Below, piece after piece: positions 1-9,018 of a stretch of 64,000 nt of DNA. How positions within the stretch are numbered: position 1 is the first letter of the stretch; each line of letters starts with the position of its first letter. The DNA comes from Actinomycetales bacterium (GTDB lineage Bacteria > Actinomycetota > Actinomycetes > S36-B12). The stretch is from contig JAGWXF010000009.1 of the NCBI GenBank assembly GCA_018970025.1, positions 1 to 64,000 of the forward strand, written 5' to 3'. A program made the translations under genes and the position numbers. The notes beneath the pieces were generated by a model that worked only from the letters and a program-made list of their open reading frames with translations, was not told where the DNA came from and ran no database searches.

Positions 1-249
1 GATGACGCTCGACACCGTCTGGGCGTCGGGGTGGCGGACGAACGTCCCGCTGCCGTTGATCGTGTAGAGGTAGCCGCGCTCGCGCAGGTAGCCGAGTGCC
101 TCGCGGACGATCGGCCTGCTGACCCCGTACTCCTTGGCCAGGGTCGCTTCGCCCGGCAGCCGCTCCTGCGCCTGGAGCTCGCCGGACTGGATCCGCCGCT
201 CGAGCTCGCGCACCAGGCCCTCAGTGGCGGTACTCCGCTGGATGGTCAT
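1..249 (-). CDS. GntR-family transcriptional regulator, N-terminal part (3' end outside window)
   Basis: Reading leftwards from the ATG at 249, 83 codons encode a winged helix-turn-helix of the GntR type: an amphipathic start (LVRELERRIQSG), then LPGE.TLAKEYGVSRP.VREAL as the recognition helix and GSGTFV as the wing. These are the classic GntR DNA-binding features. The gene runs off the left edge, so the effector domain that would define its subfamily (FCD, UTRA and so on) cannot be seen. A GGGGCGAG stretch directly precedes the ATG. A TATCCT -10-like box lies at 287-292 on this strand. It is divergent from the DUF4236 gene at 420; no inference about targets is possible. Confidence 0.85.
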   Translation of the reverse strand, partial: MTIQRSTATEGLVRELERRIQSGELQAQERLPGEATLAKEYGVSRPIVREALGYLRERGYLYTINGSGTFVRHPDAQTVSSVI

Positions 250-419
250 CTCGCCCCGGGTATCGACGCCGACTGCATGGTCCGCGTCAGGATATCCGAC
301 GCCGGGATGATGCAGGCGTGCGTCACCGATTGACGTGGATGACGCCGGAGGCAAGGATGCGCTGAGTTGGCTTGCCTCACTTTGAGCGGAGGCTCTGCGG
401 TGGGCCGGGGGAGGATCGC

Positions 420-1499
420 ATGGGTTTCTATGTTCGGGTGGCGCCAGGGCTGAAGCTGCGACTGACCAGCCGGGGTCTGCGGGCGAGCATCGGCCCACGG
501 GCGGCCCGGCTGCATGTCGGGGCCGGTGGCCCGGGCGTATCGACCGGTGCGGGGCCGGTGAGCTACTACCACCCGTTGCGCACCGGGAGTCGCTCCGGTC
601 CGGTTGCGCGGGGCCGGGCGGAGAAGCTGGCCCAGGCGAAGCAGGTCAATGCGATCTGGACCTGGCTGCTGAACGTGCACCAGCAGGAGTTCCCGCCGGC
701 GCAGCCGCCGGTCATCGCGCGACCGTCGGTACCTGATGTCGCAGTGCTCGTCAAGGAGCATCGCAAGCGGTCGGTGCAGGGGATCTCCTGGTTCCGGCGT
801 CGCGCCCGACGACAGGCCAAGGCCGATGCGCTGGTGCAGGCACGGCAGGCCTGGGATGACGCGAATGCCAGTGCCGATGCCGAGCTGGCGCGACTGCAGG
901 CGGATGCCGATGCCTGGTGGGCGCGGCTGCTGGCCAATGACCCGGCGACCGTGCTGGGGCAGCTGGCCGATGCGTTCGACGACAACGATGCCCCATGCGC
1001 ACCGTTGCAGGTCACCGGATCGGAGGTGAGCCTGGCGATGCTCGCCCCGGCAGATGAGGCAATCCCCGACCGGCTCGGCCGGATGACCAGTGCGGGCAAC
1101 CCCTCGCTGGCCCGGCTGCCGAAGGGGGAGCGCGGGCAGATGATCACTGCGGTCACCTGCGGATTCGTTCTGGTGACCCTGCGCGAGACGTTCGCGGTGG
1201 CTCCCGGGCTGGAGTCCGCGCGCATGGTCGTCGTGCGCGAGGCCGGCATGGATGCCTATGGACGGCCGCGGCTGGAGTGCGTGCTGGCGGGTCGCTGGCT
1301 CAAGGCGAGGTTCGACGGAGTGCGCTGGAAGGATGTCGATGCCGGGACCATCGCGATGGATACCGCAGATGAGCTGATCCTGGACATCCGCGGCGGTGCG
1401 CCGAGACCGCTCAGCCTGGCCGATCAGCCTGACCTGCGCGAGCTGGTGGCATCCATCGACACATCGTCTTTCGAGGACGAGCCGTCAGACGGGCCCTGA
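420..1499 (+). CDS. DUF4236 domain protein of unknown function
   Basis: The first 50 residues (MGFYVRVAPGLKLRLTSRGL, then GPR.A..HVGAGGPGVSTGAG) match the DUF4236 pattern: a short glycine-rich beta module found at the N-terminus of many bacterial proteins, function unknown. The ATG at 420 is chosen over an upstream TTG at 372 because GGGGGAGG lies just before it and the domain begins exactly there. Residues 120-185 are Ala/Asp/Gln-rich and probably form a long helix or coiled coil. The last 170 residues match nothing I recognise. No signal peptide or membrane segment is seen. A possible promoter (TTGACG at 330-335, 17 bp, AAGGAT at 353-358) lies upstream. Confidence 0.75.
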   Translation: MGFYVRVAPGLKLRLTSRGLRASIGPRAARLHVGAGGPGVSTGAGPVSYYHPLRTGSRSGPVARGRAEKLAQAKQVNAIWTWLLNVHQQEFPPAQPPVIARPSVPDVAVLVKEHRKRSVQGISWFRRRARRQAKADALVQARQAWDDANASADAELARLQADADAWWARLLANDPATVLGQLADAFDDNDAPCAPLQVTGSEVSLAMLAPADEAIPDRLGRMTSAGNPSLARLPKGERGQMITAVTCGFVLVTLRETFAVAPGLESARMVVVREAGMDAYGRPRLECVLAGRWLKARFDGVRWKDVDAGTIAMDTADELILDIRGGAPRPLSLADQPDLRELVASIDTSSFEDEPSDGP

Positions 1500-1533
1500 G
1501 CTCCGGCTTCGATGATCAACCTCGCTGCCGTGG

Positions 1534-2559
1534 TCAGGCTGCCGCAGGGCACGGGTTGTTCAGGTACATCGTGCGCAGCCCCTCGCGATCGGTCGGGTTG
1601 AGGATGCCGGCATTGGAGTTGTCGTTGCCCTGCGGGTACATCATCGAGGTGATGTCGCTGACATGCCCGAAGCCAAGGGCATGCATGACCTCATGGATCA
1701 CCAGGCTCTGCCGCCCGGGAGCGGTGTAGTACCAGCCGGGCCGGTTGGGGTCATCGACGCGGACGGTCCCTCGGCCGGCCCACTCGTCCTTCGTCCACCA
1801 GTGATTGCTGGAGAACGTGACAGTGGCCGTGCCATCGCCGCTCGGGCCGCCGACGCCGGCAACAGATGTCCCGCGCGAGGTGAGGTCGGCCCACGAAAAG
1901 GTGAGCAGCGCCGCCTTCGGGTCGTTCGTCGGCACGAACGTCAGCCCGGTCTCCGGGGCAAGGAATGCCAGTCCGGCGGTGATGTCCTGCACCATCGTTG
2001 CGCGATCGCCACTCTCGCCGGCGCGGTTGAAGAACCAGGGGATGGTCTGGCAGGGGGCGTAGGTGGCCGTGCTGGCGATGAGCGACCAGCCGGCTGGCTG
2101 GACCCACCCGGGAGGGGGCGCCCACGGCTGGGGCCGGGCGGTGACCGTGACGGCCTTGCTCGCCCGAGCCGAGCCTGCGGTGGCAGTGATCGTGTACTGC
2201 CCCGGCTGGTACCCGGTCGGGCTGAGGGTGACCGCGCAGGCATTCGGGTACGTGAGTGCGCCCTTGGTACCGCAGGTGCCGGTCGCGACCTTCGCCGGGG
2301 AGCCATCGCCCCAGTTGACCCGGACCTTCGTCCTCGCGTCGACACCGGTGAAGACCACCTGCACACCGGAGAGTCGATCCTGTCGAACGGTCCCCGGTGC
2401 GGTGATCGTCACCTGGACCTTGGGTCTGGCCTTGGCCGCGATGCCGGCGGGCTGCGCCATGGTCGCAGGGCTACCGATCGCAATCGTCAGGGCAGCCGCG
2501 AAGACCAGGGTCGATGCACGGGTGCTCCGAGCGATCGTCCGCCTGATTGACTGCCGCAT
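1534..2559 (-). CDS. Secreted matrixin-like zinc metalloprotease with PKD/Ig-like N-terminal domain
   Basis: 341 residues starting at the ATG preceded by GAGGTGG (an in-frame start 48 nt upstream would put a non-signal extension in front). Residues 1-35 form a Sec signal peptide (Arg-rich start, hydrophobic core, cleavage near MAQPA). Roughly residues 40-125 resemble a PKD/Ig-like beta domain (VQVTITAPGTVRQ, VNWGDGSP, YTITATAGSA). The C-terminal half carries the metzincin signature HEVMHALGFGH followed by a downstream Met (SMMYPQ), as in matrixins (M10). It should therefore be an extracellular zinc endopeptidase. A GGGTTACCCT motif lies upstream near 2608-2620 and resembles -10 regions elsewhere in the window. 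The substrate is unknown. Confidence 0.85.
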   Translation of the reverse strand: MRQSIRRTIARSTRASTLVFAAALTIAIGSPATMAQPAGIAAKARPKVQVTITAPGTVRQDRLSGVQVVFTGVDARTKVRVNWGDGSPAKVATGTCGTKGALTYPNACAVTLSPTGYQPGQYTITATAGSARASKAVTVTARPQPWAPPPGWVQPAGWSLIASTATYAPCQTIPWFFNRAGESGDRATMVQDITAGLAFLAPETGLTFVPTNDPKAALLTFSWADLTSRGTSVAGVGGPSGDGTATVTFSSNHWWTKDEWAGRGTVRVDDPNRPGWYYTAPGRQSLVIHEVMHALGFGHVSDITSMMYPQGNDNSNAGILNPTDREGLRTMYLNNPCPAAA

Positions 2560-2663
2560 ATGCCACCTCAGGTGTCCCGGTGAGCCTGGCTGTCGCCCAC
2601 GCCCCAACAGGGTAACCCGAGTCGGTGGTCAGTGGTCGGTGATCAGGAGCCGCAGGCCGATGG

Positions 2664-5069
2664 TCAGAGCGCAAGCGCGGACAGTGCTGCGTTGACGATC
2701 GAGCCCGCGTCGAGGTCATGGGCCGCGTACAGCTCCGGAAGCGTGCCGGACTCGCCGAACTCATCGACGCCGAGGGCAACCGATGGAACGCCGACAGCTG
2801 AGCCGATCCAGGCCATCGCATGACTGGCCGCGTCATGGATGGTCACGATGGGCACATCAGCCGGGAAGGCTGCGCGCAGCGATCCGGGCATCGCCGGTGG
2901 GGTTGCCGTGCGCACCGCCTGGCGGAGGGCACCCTGCCACCCTCGGTAGAGGCGATCCATGCTCGTCACGTCGACGACATGGGTCGCGATGCCCTCCTCG
3001 GTGAGCTCGGCTGCAGCAGCCAGCACCTCGGGCAGCACGGCCCCCGACCCGGCGAGAGTGACCTCGGGGGTGCCCGAGCGGCTCCGGCCGATGCCTCGTC
3101 GGCCCTCGGCGGTGGGCGCGGCCGCATCGACGAGCCGATAGGCACCGGCGATGACCGCGCGACGCAGCACGGCCTCGCCCATGCGCTCGCAGGCCCGGTC
3201 GAAGGGAGCCTGGTCGATCGGCCGCGTCGACAGGCGGAAGTAGGCGCTCTCGCGGCCCGGCCTGGCATGCTGGCCTTGCGCCCCGGCAATGCCGCTCAGC
3301 GCATCGCAGACCAGCCAGTCGAGGGCCCGGGCGTAGGCAGGCTCCGTGAAGGCCAGGCCCGGCAGCTCCGTCCCGATCGATGCGGTGATCGTGGACTGAT
3401 GCGCACCTCCCTCGGGAGCCAGGGTGATCCCCGAGGGAGTGCCGGCGACGATGAACCTGGCGCCGGAGTAGGTGCCGTAGATGAGTGCGTCCAGGCCGCG
3501 GCAGACGAACGGGTCGTAGACCGTCCCGATCGGCAGCAGGACCTGGTCGGAGAGCTCCGCTGCCAGGCCCAGCTGGCCCAGCAGCAGGAACAGGTTCATC
3601 TCGCTGATGCCGAGCTCGATGTGGTGGCCGGTCGGATCCTCGGCCCAGCGCAGCACCGGATCCTCATGCCAGCTGCGAACCCGGGTCGGGCTGAAGACGC
3701 CCATGCGATTGATGAAGCCGGCGAGATTGGTGGACGTCGCCACGTCGGGTGCCGTGGTCACCAGGCAGGAAGCGACGGACTGGTCACGGGACAGGTTCAC
3801 CAGGATTCGACCGAAGGCCTCCTGGGTCGAGGTGGGCGCGGTGGGCGCGAACCCCGTCGTCACCGGCACCACCGGCCTGGCTGATGGGGCGGCCGGCTCG
3901 CGGGCGAGGAGCTCGGCACGCTGGCGGACGAGCACTGCCTCCGGGGAGCCATCGGCGAAGCCGTCCCATTCCGTCTGCGGCGTGAGCGACATCTCAGCGC
4001 GAAGCGCGTCGACCTGGGCCGGGCTGAGCAGGGCGGCATGGTTGCGCGGATTGCCGGCCAGCGGCAGGCCCCATCCCTTGATCGTGTACGCGAACAGCAC
4101 GGCCGGTCGACCCGCGGCATCGCAGGCGCGCAGGCCGCGCAGCACGCTGGCGATGTCATGGCCCCCGAGGTCGGTGACCAGTCGCTTGACCTCGCTGGCC
4201 TCGTAGCCGTCGAGGAGGCCGACGACCTCGGCCGGCGCACCGTCGAGGAAGGCCTCGACCAGCTCGGGGCCCTCGAGCCCGAACAGGGCCTGGTATTGCT
4301 CATTGGGCATGGCGTCGATCCACTCGCGCAGGTGCTCGCCATCGGGACGCTCGAAGCAGGCGCTCAGCGCCGTGCCGTACTTCGCCTCCTCCACATGCCA
4401 GCCATTGGCCTCGAACTGCGAGCGCCACTGGTTGATCCGAATGCCGGGGACGACACGGTCAAGTGACTGGCGATTGAAGTCCACCACCCAGATGACGTTG
4501 TCCAGGCCGGCGGTGGCCGGGTCGGCTACCGCCTCCCAGATATTGCCCTCGTCGAGCTCGGCATCGCCGATGAGCGCGATGAAGCGCGAACGCGGGCGCG
4601 GGCCGAAGTGGGCATCCACGTATCGGCGGACGACGGCGGCGAACAGGGGTGCGGCGGCACCGAGGCCGACCGAGCCGGTGGAGAAGTCGACGCCATCAGG
4701 GTCCTTGGTGCGGGACGGATAGGACTGCAGGCCGCCCTTGGCCCGCAGCCGGGGCAGGTAGGAGCGGTCCAGGCGACCGAGGAGGTACATGATCGCGTGG
4801 TAGACGGGCGAGGCGTGCGGCTTCACCGAGACCCGGTCATGCGGGCCGAGGAAGGCGAACCACAGGGCGGTCATCACGGTCACCAGCGAGGCACTCGATG
4901 CCTGGTGCCCGCCGACCTTCATGCCGTCGCCGGCATCACGCCCGGCATTGGCGGCGTCGATCATCCTGGTTGACAGCCACAGCAGACGCCGCTCGATGCC
5001 GGCGAGGGTGTCGAGATCGACTGCGTCAGTGCCCCCAGCGCCTCCAGCGCCTGTCGTGCTGCTCGCCAT
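2664..5069 (-). CDS. Pyruvate/2-oxobutyrate dehydrogenase E1 component (homodimeric AceE/MdeB-like)
   Basis: 801 residues of the large single-chain 2-oxoacid dehydrogenase E1 (AceE) class, thiamine-diphosphate dependent, decarboxylating a 2-oxoacid and acylating an E2 lipoyl domain. Visible features: KVGGHQASSAS (51-61), HASPVYHA (85-92), the ThDP/Mg motif GDAELDEGN (168-176) followed by DFNRQSLDRVVPGI, and the pyrimidine domain with GISEMNLF. It lies 9 bp behind a methionine-gamma-lyase-like gene. The same pair occurs as mdeB-mdeA in Pseudomonas putida, where the lyase makes 2-oxobutyrate and an AceE homologue is thought to use it. By inference this E1 serves the operon's 2-oxoacid product rather than central metabolism. 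No E2 or E3 gene is nearby, so it would borrow them. Confidence 0.85.
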   Translation of the reverse strand: MASSTTGAGGAGGTDAVDLDTLAGIERRLLWLSTRMIDAANAGRDAGDGMKVGGHQASSASLVTVMTALWFAFLGPHDRVSVKPHASPVYHAIMYLLGRLDRSYLPRLRAKGGLQSYPSRTKDPDGVDFSTGSVGLGAAAPLFAAVVRRYVDAHFGPRPRSRFIALIGDAELDEGNIWEAVADPATAGLDNVIWVVDFNRQSLDRVVPGIRINQWRSQFEANGWHVEEAKYGTALSACFERPDGEHLREWIDAMPNEQYQALFGLEGPELVEAFLDGAPAEVVGLLDGYEASEVKRLVTDLGGHDIASVLRGLRACDAAGRPAVLFAYTIKGWGLPLAGNPRNHAALLSPAQVDALRAEMSLTPQTEWDGFADGSPEAVLVRQRAELLAREPAAPSARPVVPVTTGFAPTAPTSTQEAFGRILVNLSRDQSVASCLVTTAPDVATSTNLAGFINRMGVFSPTRVRSWHEDPVLRWAEDPTGHHIELGISEMNLFLLLGQLGLAAELSDQVLLPIGTVYDPFVCRGLDALIYGTYSGARFIVAGTPSGITLAPEGGAHQSTITASIGTELPGLAFTEPAYARALDWLVCDALSGIAGAQGQHARPGRESAYFRLSTRPIDQAPFDRACERMGEAVLRRAVIAGAYRLVDAAAPTAEGRRGIGRSRSGTPEVTLAGSGAVLPEVLAAAAELTEEGIATHVVDVTSMDRLYRGWQGALRQAVRTATPPAMPGSLRAAFPADVPIVTIHDAASHAMAWIGSAVGVPSVALGVDEFGESGTLPELYAAHDLDAGSIVNAALSALAL

Positions 5070-5078
5070 CGCATGCGC

Positions 5079-6236
5079 TCACAGGGCCGCGACGGCGGCA
5101 ATGCCGCGCTCGTAGTCCTCCAGCAGGTCGTCGACATCCTCGCATCCGACCGACAGGCGGACCAGGCTGTTGCGCTTCGGCATTGGATAGGCGAGGCTGT
5201 GGAGGTCGCCGAGGCTCACCGCGATCGCGGAGAGCCGAAGGCCCTCGCAGAAGGCTTCCATGCCACGCTCGCCCGCGTGGAAGCGCAGTGACAGCATGCC
5301 GCCGAATCCATCAGCCAGGGTGCGCGCTGCCAGGTCGTGCTGGGCGTGGCTGGCCAGGCCCGGGTAGTTCACCACCTCGACCTCCGGCCGGGACTGCAGG
5401 TACTCGGCAACGGCCAGGCCGTTGGCGGAGTGCACCCGCATGCGCATCTGCAGGGTCTTGACCCCGCGCAGCAGCAGCCAGGAGTTGAAGACGCTGAGCG
5501 CGCCGCCGAAGGAGTCCAGGTAGTAGCGCATCCGGTCGACGCGAGCCTTGGACCCCGCTGCGGTGCCTGCCACGACGTCACCGTGGCCGCCGATGTACTT
5601 CGTCGCTGCATGGACGACGATGTCGGCACCGAGCTCCACAGGCCGCAGGAGATAGGGCGACAGGAAGGTGTTGTCGACGATCAGGACCAGGCCATGGCCA
5701 TGGGCGAGGTCAGCGAGGGCCGGGATGTCCGCGAAGCGCATATGCGGATTGGACAGGGCTTCCACGAACAGCACCTTGGTGTTGGGTCGGATTGCCGCCT
5801 CGACGGCGGCGTGATCGGTGATGTCGACGTGGTCGACCGTGATGCCCTTGGAGGCAAGGACGTCGTCGAGCAGGAACCGGGTGATGATGAACAGGTCGTC
5901 GGATGCGATGCAGTGATCACCGGCATCGAGCACGCTCAGCAGGGCAGCTGCGACAGAGGCCATCCCGGCGGACGACGCCACGCAGTCCTCGGCTCCCTCG
6001 AGGGAGGCCATCTTCGCCTCGAAGGCGGCAGTGGTCGGGTTGCCCGTGCGGCTGTAGAAGAAGGCTCCGGGCTCCCATTCGAGGGCGGCGTCGACGGCCG
6101 CCTCCTTCTCGCGGGCCGTGTCGAAGGCGAAGGTCGCGGTCGCGTAGATCGGCGTGTTCAGCGCGCCGGTCGTCGGATCCTTCCGCTCGCCATCGTGAAT
6201 GGCCCTGGTCGAGAACCCATCGCTGCCCTGGGGCAT
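5079..6236 (-). CDS. Cys/Met-metabolism PLP enzyme, methionine gamma-lyase-like
   Basis: 385 residues of the gamma-family PLP enzymes (cystathionine/methionine gamma-lyases). Seen: YSRTGNPTT (phosphate binding from the partner subunit), AGMAS (90-94), IVDNTFLSP with the PLP-pyridine Asp188, the Schiff-base lysine Lys213 in ATKYIGGHGD, and LVRLSVG with the carboxylate-binding Arg. The ATKYxxGHGD form is closest to methionine gamma-lyases. Two catalytic landmarks differ: the Tyr that protonates the leaving group is Phe116, and the Cys typical of methionine lyases is Ile118 (LFIITRF), so substrate or reaction may differ. GAGGAG precedes the ATG. It sits between an amino-acid ABC transporter and a 2-oxoacid dehydrogenase E1, which fits a lyase that makes a 2-oxoacid. 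Confidence 0.8.
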   Translation of the reverse strand: MPQGSDGFSTRAIHDGERKDPTTGALNTPIYATATFAFDTAREKEAAVDAALEWEPGAFFYSRTGNPTTAAFEAKMASLEGAEDCVASSAGMASVAAALLSVLDAGDHCIASDDLFIITRFLLDDVLASKGITVDHVDITDHAAVEAAIRPNTKVLFVEALSNPHMRFADIPALADLAHGHGLVLIVDNTFLSPYLLRPVELGADIVVHAATKYIGGHGDVVAGTAAGSKARVDRMRYYLDSFGGALSVFNSWLLLRGVKTLQMRMRVHSANGLAVAEYLQSRPEVEVVNYPGLASHAQHDLAARTLADGFGGMLSLRFHAGERGMEAFCEGLRLSAIAVSLGDLHSLAYPMPKRNSLVRLSVGCEDVDDLLEDYERGIAAVAAL

Positions 6237-6311
6237 CTGCCGCTCCTCCTCGTTCGATCCTGATCGCCTGATGGGTGCCTGGCCTTGCTCACATGCCCTC
6301 GCCGGTGCCCG

Positions 6312-7118
6312 CTAGTGCACCCGGGAGAAGAACTCGCGTGCCCGCTCGGTGGTCGGGTGATCCAGCACCTCGGCAGGGGTGCCTTGCTCGATGATGCGTC
6401 CGTCGTCCATCACCACGAGGGTATTGCCGACATCCCGCGCGAAGCTCATCTCGTGGGTGACCACGATCATGGTCATGCCCGACTGCGCCAGGGACCGCAT
6501 GGCCCCGAGGACCTCTCCGACCAGTTCCGGATCCAGGGCGCTGGTCGGCTCGTCGAAGAGCATGACGGATGGCTGCATGGCCAGGGCCCGGGCAATTGCC
6601 ACCCGCTGCTGCTGGCCGCCGGAGAGCTGGGCGGGGTAGCTGTCGGCCTTGTGCTCCAGGCCCACGGTGGCCAGCAGCGCACGCGCACGGGCGCGAGCCT
6701 CCTCGCGGTCCAGGCCCAGGACCCGCACGGGTGCCTCGGTGATGTTCTGCAGGGCGGTCAGGTGGCCGAAGAGGTTGAACTGCTGGAAGACCATGCCCGT
6801 CCGGGTGCGCTGGCGCGCGAGCTCGGCGTCGGTGAGCTCATACAGTCGGTCGCCCTGCCGGCGATAGCCCATGATCTCGCCCTCGACGCTGATGTAGCCG
6901 CCATTGAGCGTCTCGAGCCGGTTGATGCAGCGCAGGAAGGTCGACTTGCCGCTGCCGGAGGGGCCCACGATGACCATGGTCTGGCCGCGCTGGACGCTGA
7001 GGTCGATGCCCTTGAGGACTTCCAGGCTGCCGAAGCGCTTGACGACTGCGCGGGCCTCGACGACGAATGGGCGCTCGGGCTCCACTGGTGGCGGGGCGGC
7101 GGGAGTCGGGTCGGTCAT
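6312..7118 (-). CDS. Polar amino-acid ABC transporter ATP-binding protein (GlnQ/HisP type)
   Basis: 268 residues with Walker A GPSGSGKST (52-60), Q-loop FQQFNLF, signature LSGGQ (165-169), Walker B MLFDEP (186-191) and switch His in VVTHEM. The RTRTGMVFQQFNLFGHLT block is typical of PAAT-family ATPases. A 25-residue Pro-rich extension precedes the domain. The start ATG overlaps the stop of the permease gene (ATGA, 7115-7118), so the two are translationally coupled. The protein energises uptake through the adjoining permease and binding protein. 75 bp separate it from the downstream PLP enzyme. Confidence 0.93.
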   Translation of the reverse strand: MTDPTPAAPPPVEPERPFVVEARAVVKRFGSLEVLKGIDLSVQRGQTMVIVGPSGSGKSTFLRCINRLETLNGGYISVEGEIMGYRRQGDRLYELTDAELARQRTRTGMVFQQFNLFGHLTALQNITEAPVRVLGLDREEARARARALLATVGLEHKADSYPAQLSGGQQQRVAIARALAMQPSVMLFDEPTSALDPELVGEVLGAMRSLAQSGMTMIVVTHEMSFARDVGNTLVVMDDGRIIEQGTPAEVLDHPTTERAREFFSRVH

Positions 7119-8011
7119 GCGCGCACACCCCCGGCGGCTCCGACCATGGCCCGGCCCCGGCTGAAGCGGCGCTCCAGCAGCCGCTGGGCGAAGGTGAAGA
7201 AGGTCGTGATGATCAGGTACCAGATGCTGGCGACGATGAGCAGCTCGAGCACGCGCAGGTTCCGCGAGTAGATGTTCTCCACCGAGCCGAGCAGCTCCTG
7301 CACCGCGATCACGCTGGCGAGGGCGGAGTACTTGAGCATGCCGATGAACTCATTGCTCAGCGGCGGGATGACGATCGGCACGGACTGCGGAAGCACGATG
7401 CGGCGCATCGTCAGCCGACGGCTCATGCCCAGGGCATAGGCGGCGTCGACCTGCCCCTTGCTCACCGAAAGGATGCCCGCCCGGATGATCTCCGCGATGT
7501 AGGCGCCGGAGTTCAGGCCGAGGCCGAGGATGGCCGCATTCAGCGGGGTGATGACGTCATTGATGGGAACGGACCAGAACGTGACGTCGGTGAAGGGGAT
7601 GCCGATGCCAAGCCGGGGGAAGATGATCCCGATGTTGAACCAGAAGATGAGCTGGACGAGCACCGGGGTCCCGCGGAAGAACCAGACGTAGCCGGCACTC
7701 ACCGATCGAAGGACCGGGTTCGGCGAGAGCCGGGCGATGGCGGCGATGACGCCGATCAGGATGCCGACGGCCATCGAGATGAAGGTCAGCAGCAGGGTGA
7801 GGCCGACCCCGCCGAGGACGACGGGCTCGAACATGTTCTCCGCGACGACAGCGAAGTCCAGGTTCTCGTTGCGGGCGACGCTCAGGACGAGCCCGAGCAG
7901 GACGAGCAGGACTGCCGCCCCGGCGACGGCACGGCCGTAGTGCCGAACTGGCACCACGACCATGCCGCCGCCCACAGGCAGGTCAGCAGGACGGTCAGCT
8001 GACGCGCTCAT
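7115..8011 (-). CDS. Polar amino-acid ABC transporter permease (HisM/GlnP family)
   Basis: 298 residues with about six membrane segments and the HisMQ-type loop EIIRAGILSVSKGQVDAAYALGMS.. (the EAA cytoplasmic loop contacting the ATPase), followed by RRIVLPQSVPIVIPPLSNEFI. An N-terminal extension of about 60 residues with its own hydrophobic segment precedes the core. Only one permease gene is present, so the membrane part is probably a homodimer. GGGGAAG lies upstream of the ATG at 8011. It sits 18 bp after the binding-protein gene and overlaps the ATPase gene by 4 bp. Confidence 0.92.
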   Translation of the reverse strand: MSASADRPADLPVGGGMVVVPVRHYGRAVAGAAVLLVLLGLVLSVARNENLDFAVVAENMFEPVVLGGVGLTLLLTFISMAVGILIGVIAAIARLSPNPVLRSVSAGYVWFFRGTPVLVQLIFWFNIGIIFPRLGIGIPFTDVTFWSVPINDVITPLNAAILGLGLNSGAYIAEIIRAGILSVSKGQVDAAYALGMSRRLTMRRIVLPQSVPIVIPPLSNEFIGMLKYSALASVIAVQELLGSVENIYSRNLRVLELLIVASIWYLIITTFFTFAQRLLERRFSRGRAMVGAAGGVRA

Positions 8012-8029
8012 GTGCTTGCTTCCCCGCTC

Positions 8030-8986
8030 TCAGCCGCCAGCGGCCGCGTTGACCTTGGCGGTGTCGATGGCGTTGTTCTCCACGCCGTACTTCTTCATGA
8101 TCTCCAGGTAGGTGCCGTCATCCATCATGGCCTGCAGCGTGGCCTGGATGGCATCGCGGAGCTGGGTGCTCTCCTTGGGGAAGATGATCCCCGCGTAGAC
8201 CGGGTCGTAGACCCCGGGCAGGACGGTGAAGCCCTTGACGTCGCCCTTCGTGGTGGCGTACGAGCCGGCCAGGGTGTTGACCAGGTAGGCGTCCGCACGA
8301 CCGCTCTGCATGGTCTGGATAGCCTCCGGGTCGTCCGGTACCTGAAGCAGGTCGATGGCATCCTTGCCATCGGCCGTGCACGCGTCGGATTGCGTGGTGG
8401 CAAGGTCGACCTGGGTGCTGCCCTTGGTCACGACGACCTTCAGGCCGCACAGGCTCGATAGGTCGGCAATGCTGTTGGGGTTCGCCTCCGGAACCATGAT
8501 GGAGGTTCCATCCTGGAAGTGGGTGACGAAGTCGACGGTTGCCTCGCGCTCGGCCGTGTCGTTCAGGTCGGTTGCGAAGTCGTACTGCTTGGACTCGATG
8601 CCCGGCAGGACGTTGGCGAAGTCGATGACGTTCCACTCGATCGGCACGCCGAGGCGATTGCCGATCTCGTTGACGATGTCGGCGTCGAACCCGATGAGCG
8701 TGGTGTTGTCGGTGTCGTAGTAGTCGACCGGCGGGTACAGGGACGTTGCGACCCTGAGCTTGCCGGCATCGATGATCTCCTGCGGGAGCAGGTTCCCACC
8801 GGCTGCTTCGGACGCGGCAGCGCTGGCGGCCGCGGACGAGGCAGGTGCGGCCGATGGCTCGGCCGGGGCACTCGAGGCGGCGGAGCCGCTCGAGGAACTG
8901 CTGCAGGCTGCGAGCGCTGCTGCGCTCACCGCCGCGATCAAGGCAATGGCGACCTTGCCCCGCGTGCCGCCCCTGGCTACCTTCAT
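8030..8986 (-). CDS. Amino-acid ABC transporter substrate-binding lipoprotein (family 3)
   Basis: 318 residues. The N-terminus MKVARGGTRGKVAIALIA leads to lipobox LAAC at Cys28, then a Ser/Ala/Pro linker. The mature domain has the SBP_bac_3 pattern: GKLRVATSLYPPVDYYD, GFDADIVNEIGNRLG, the hinge around VVVTKGST, and DAYLVNTLA. The start at 8986 is preferred over in-frame ATGs at 8998 and 9022 because GGGAG lies 5 nt upstream of it. Ligand class (polar amino acid) follows from the family; the exact ligand is inferred only from the downstream PLP lyase. It lies 32 bp from the IclR regulator gene. Confidence 0.9.
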   Translation of the reverse strand: MKVARGGTRGKVAIALIAAVSAAALAACSSSSSGSAASSAPAEPSAAPASSAAASAAASEAAGGNLLPQEIIDAGKLRVATSLYPPVDYYDTDNTTLIGFDADIVNEIGNRLGVPIEWNVIDFANVLPGIESKQYDFATDLNDTAEREATVDFVTHFQDGTSIMVPEANPNSIADLSSLCGLKVVVTKGSTQVDLATTQSDACTADGKDAIDLLQVPDDPEAIQTMQSGRADAYLVNTLAGSYATTKGDVKGFTVLPGVYDPVYAGIIFPKESTQLRDAIQATLQAMMDDGTYLEIMKKYGVENNAIDTAKVNAAAGG

Positions 8987-9018
8987 TCGTACTCCCATTC
9001 GTTGTTGTTGAGCGATGG

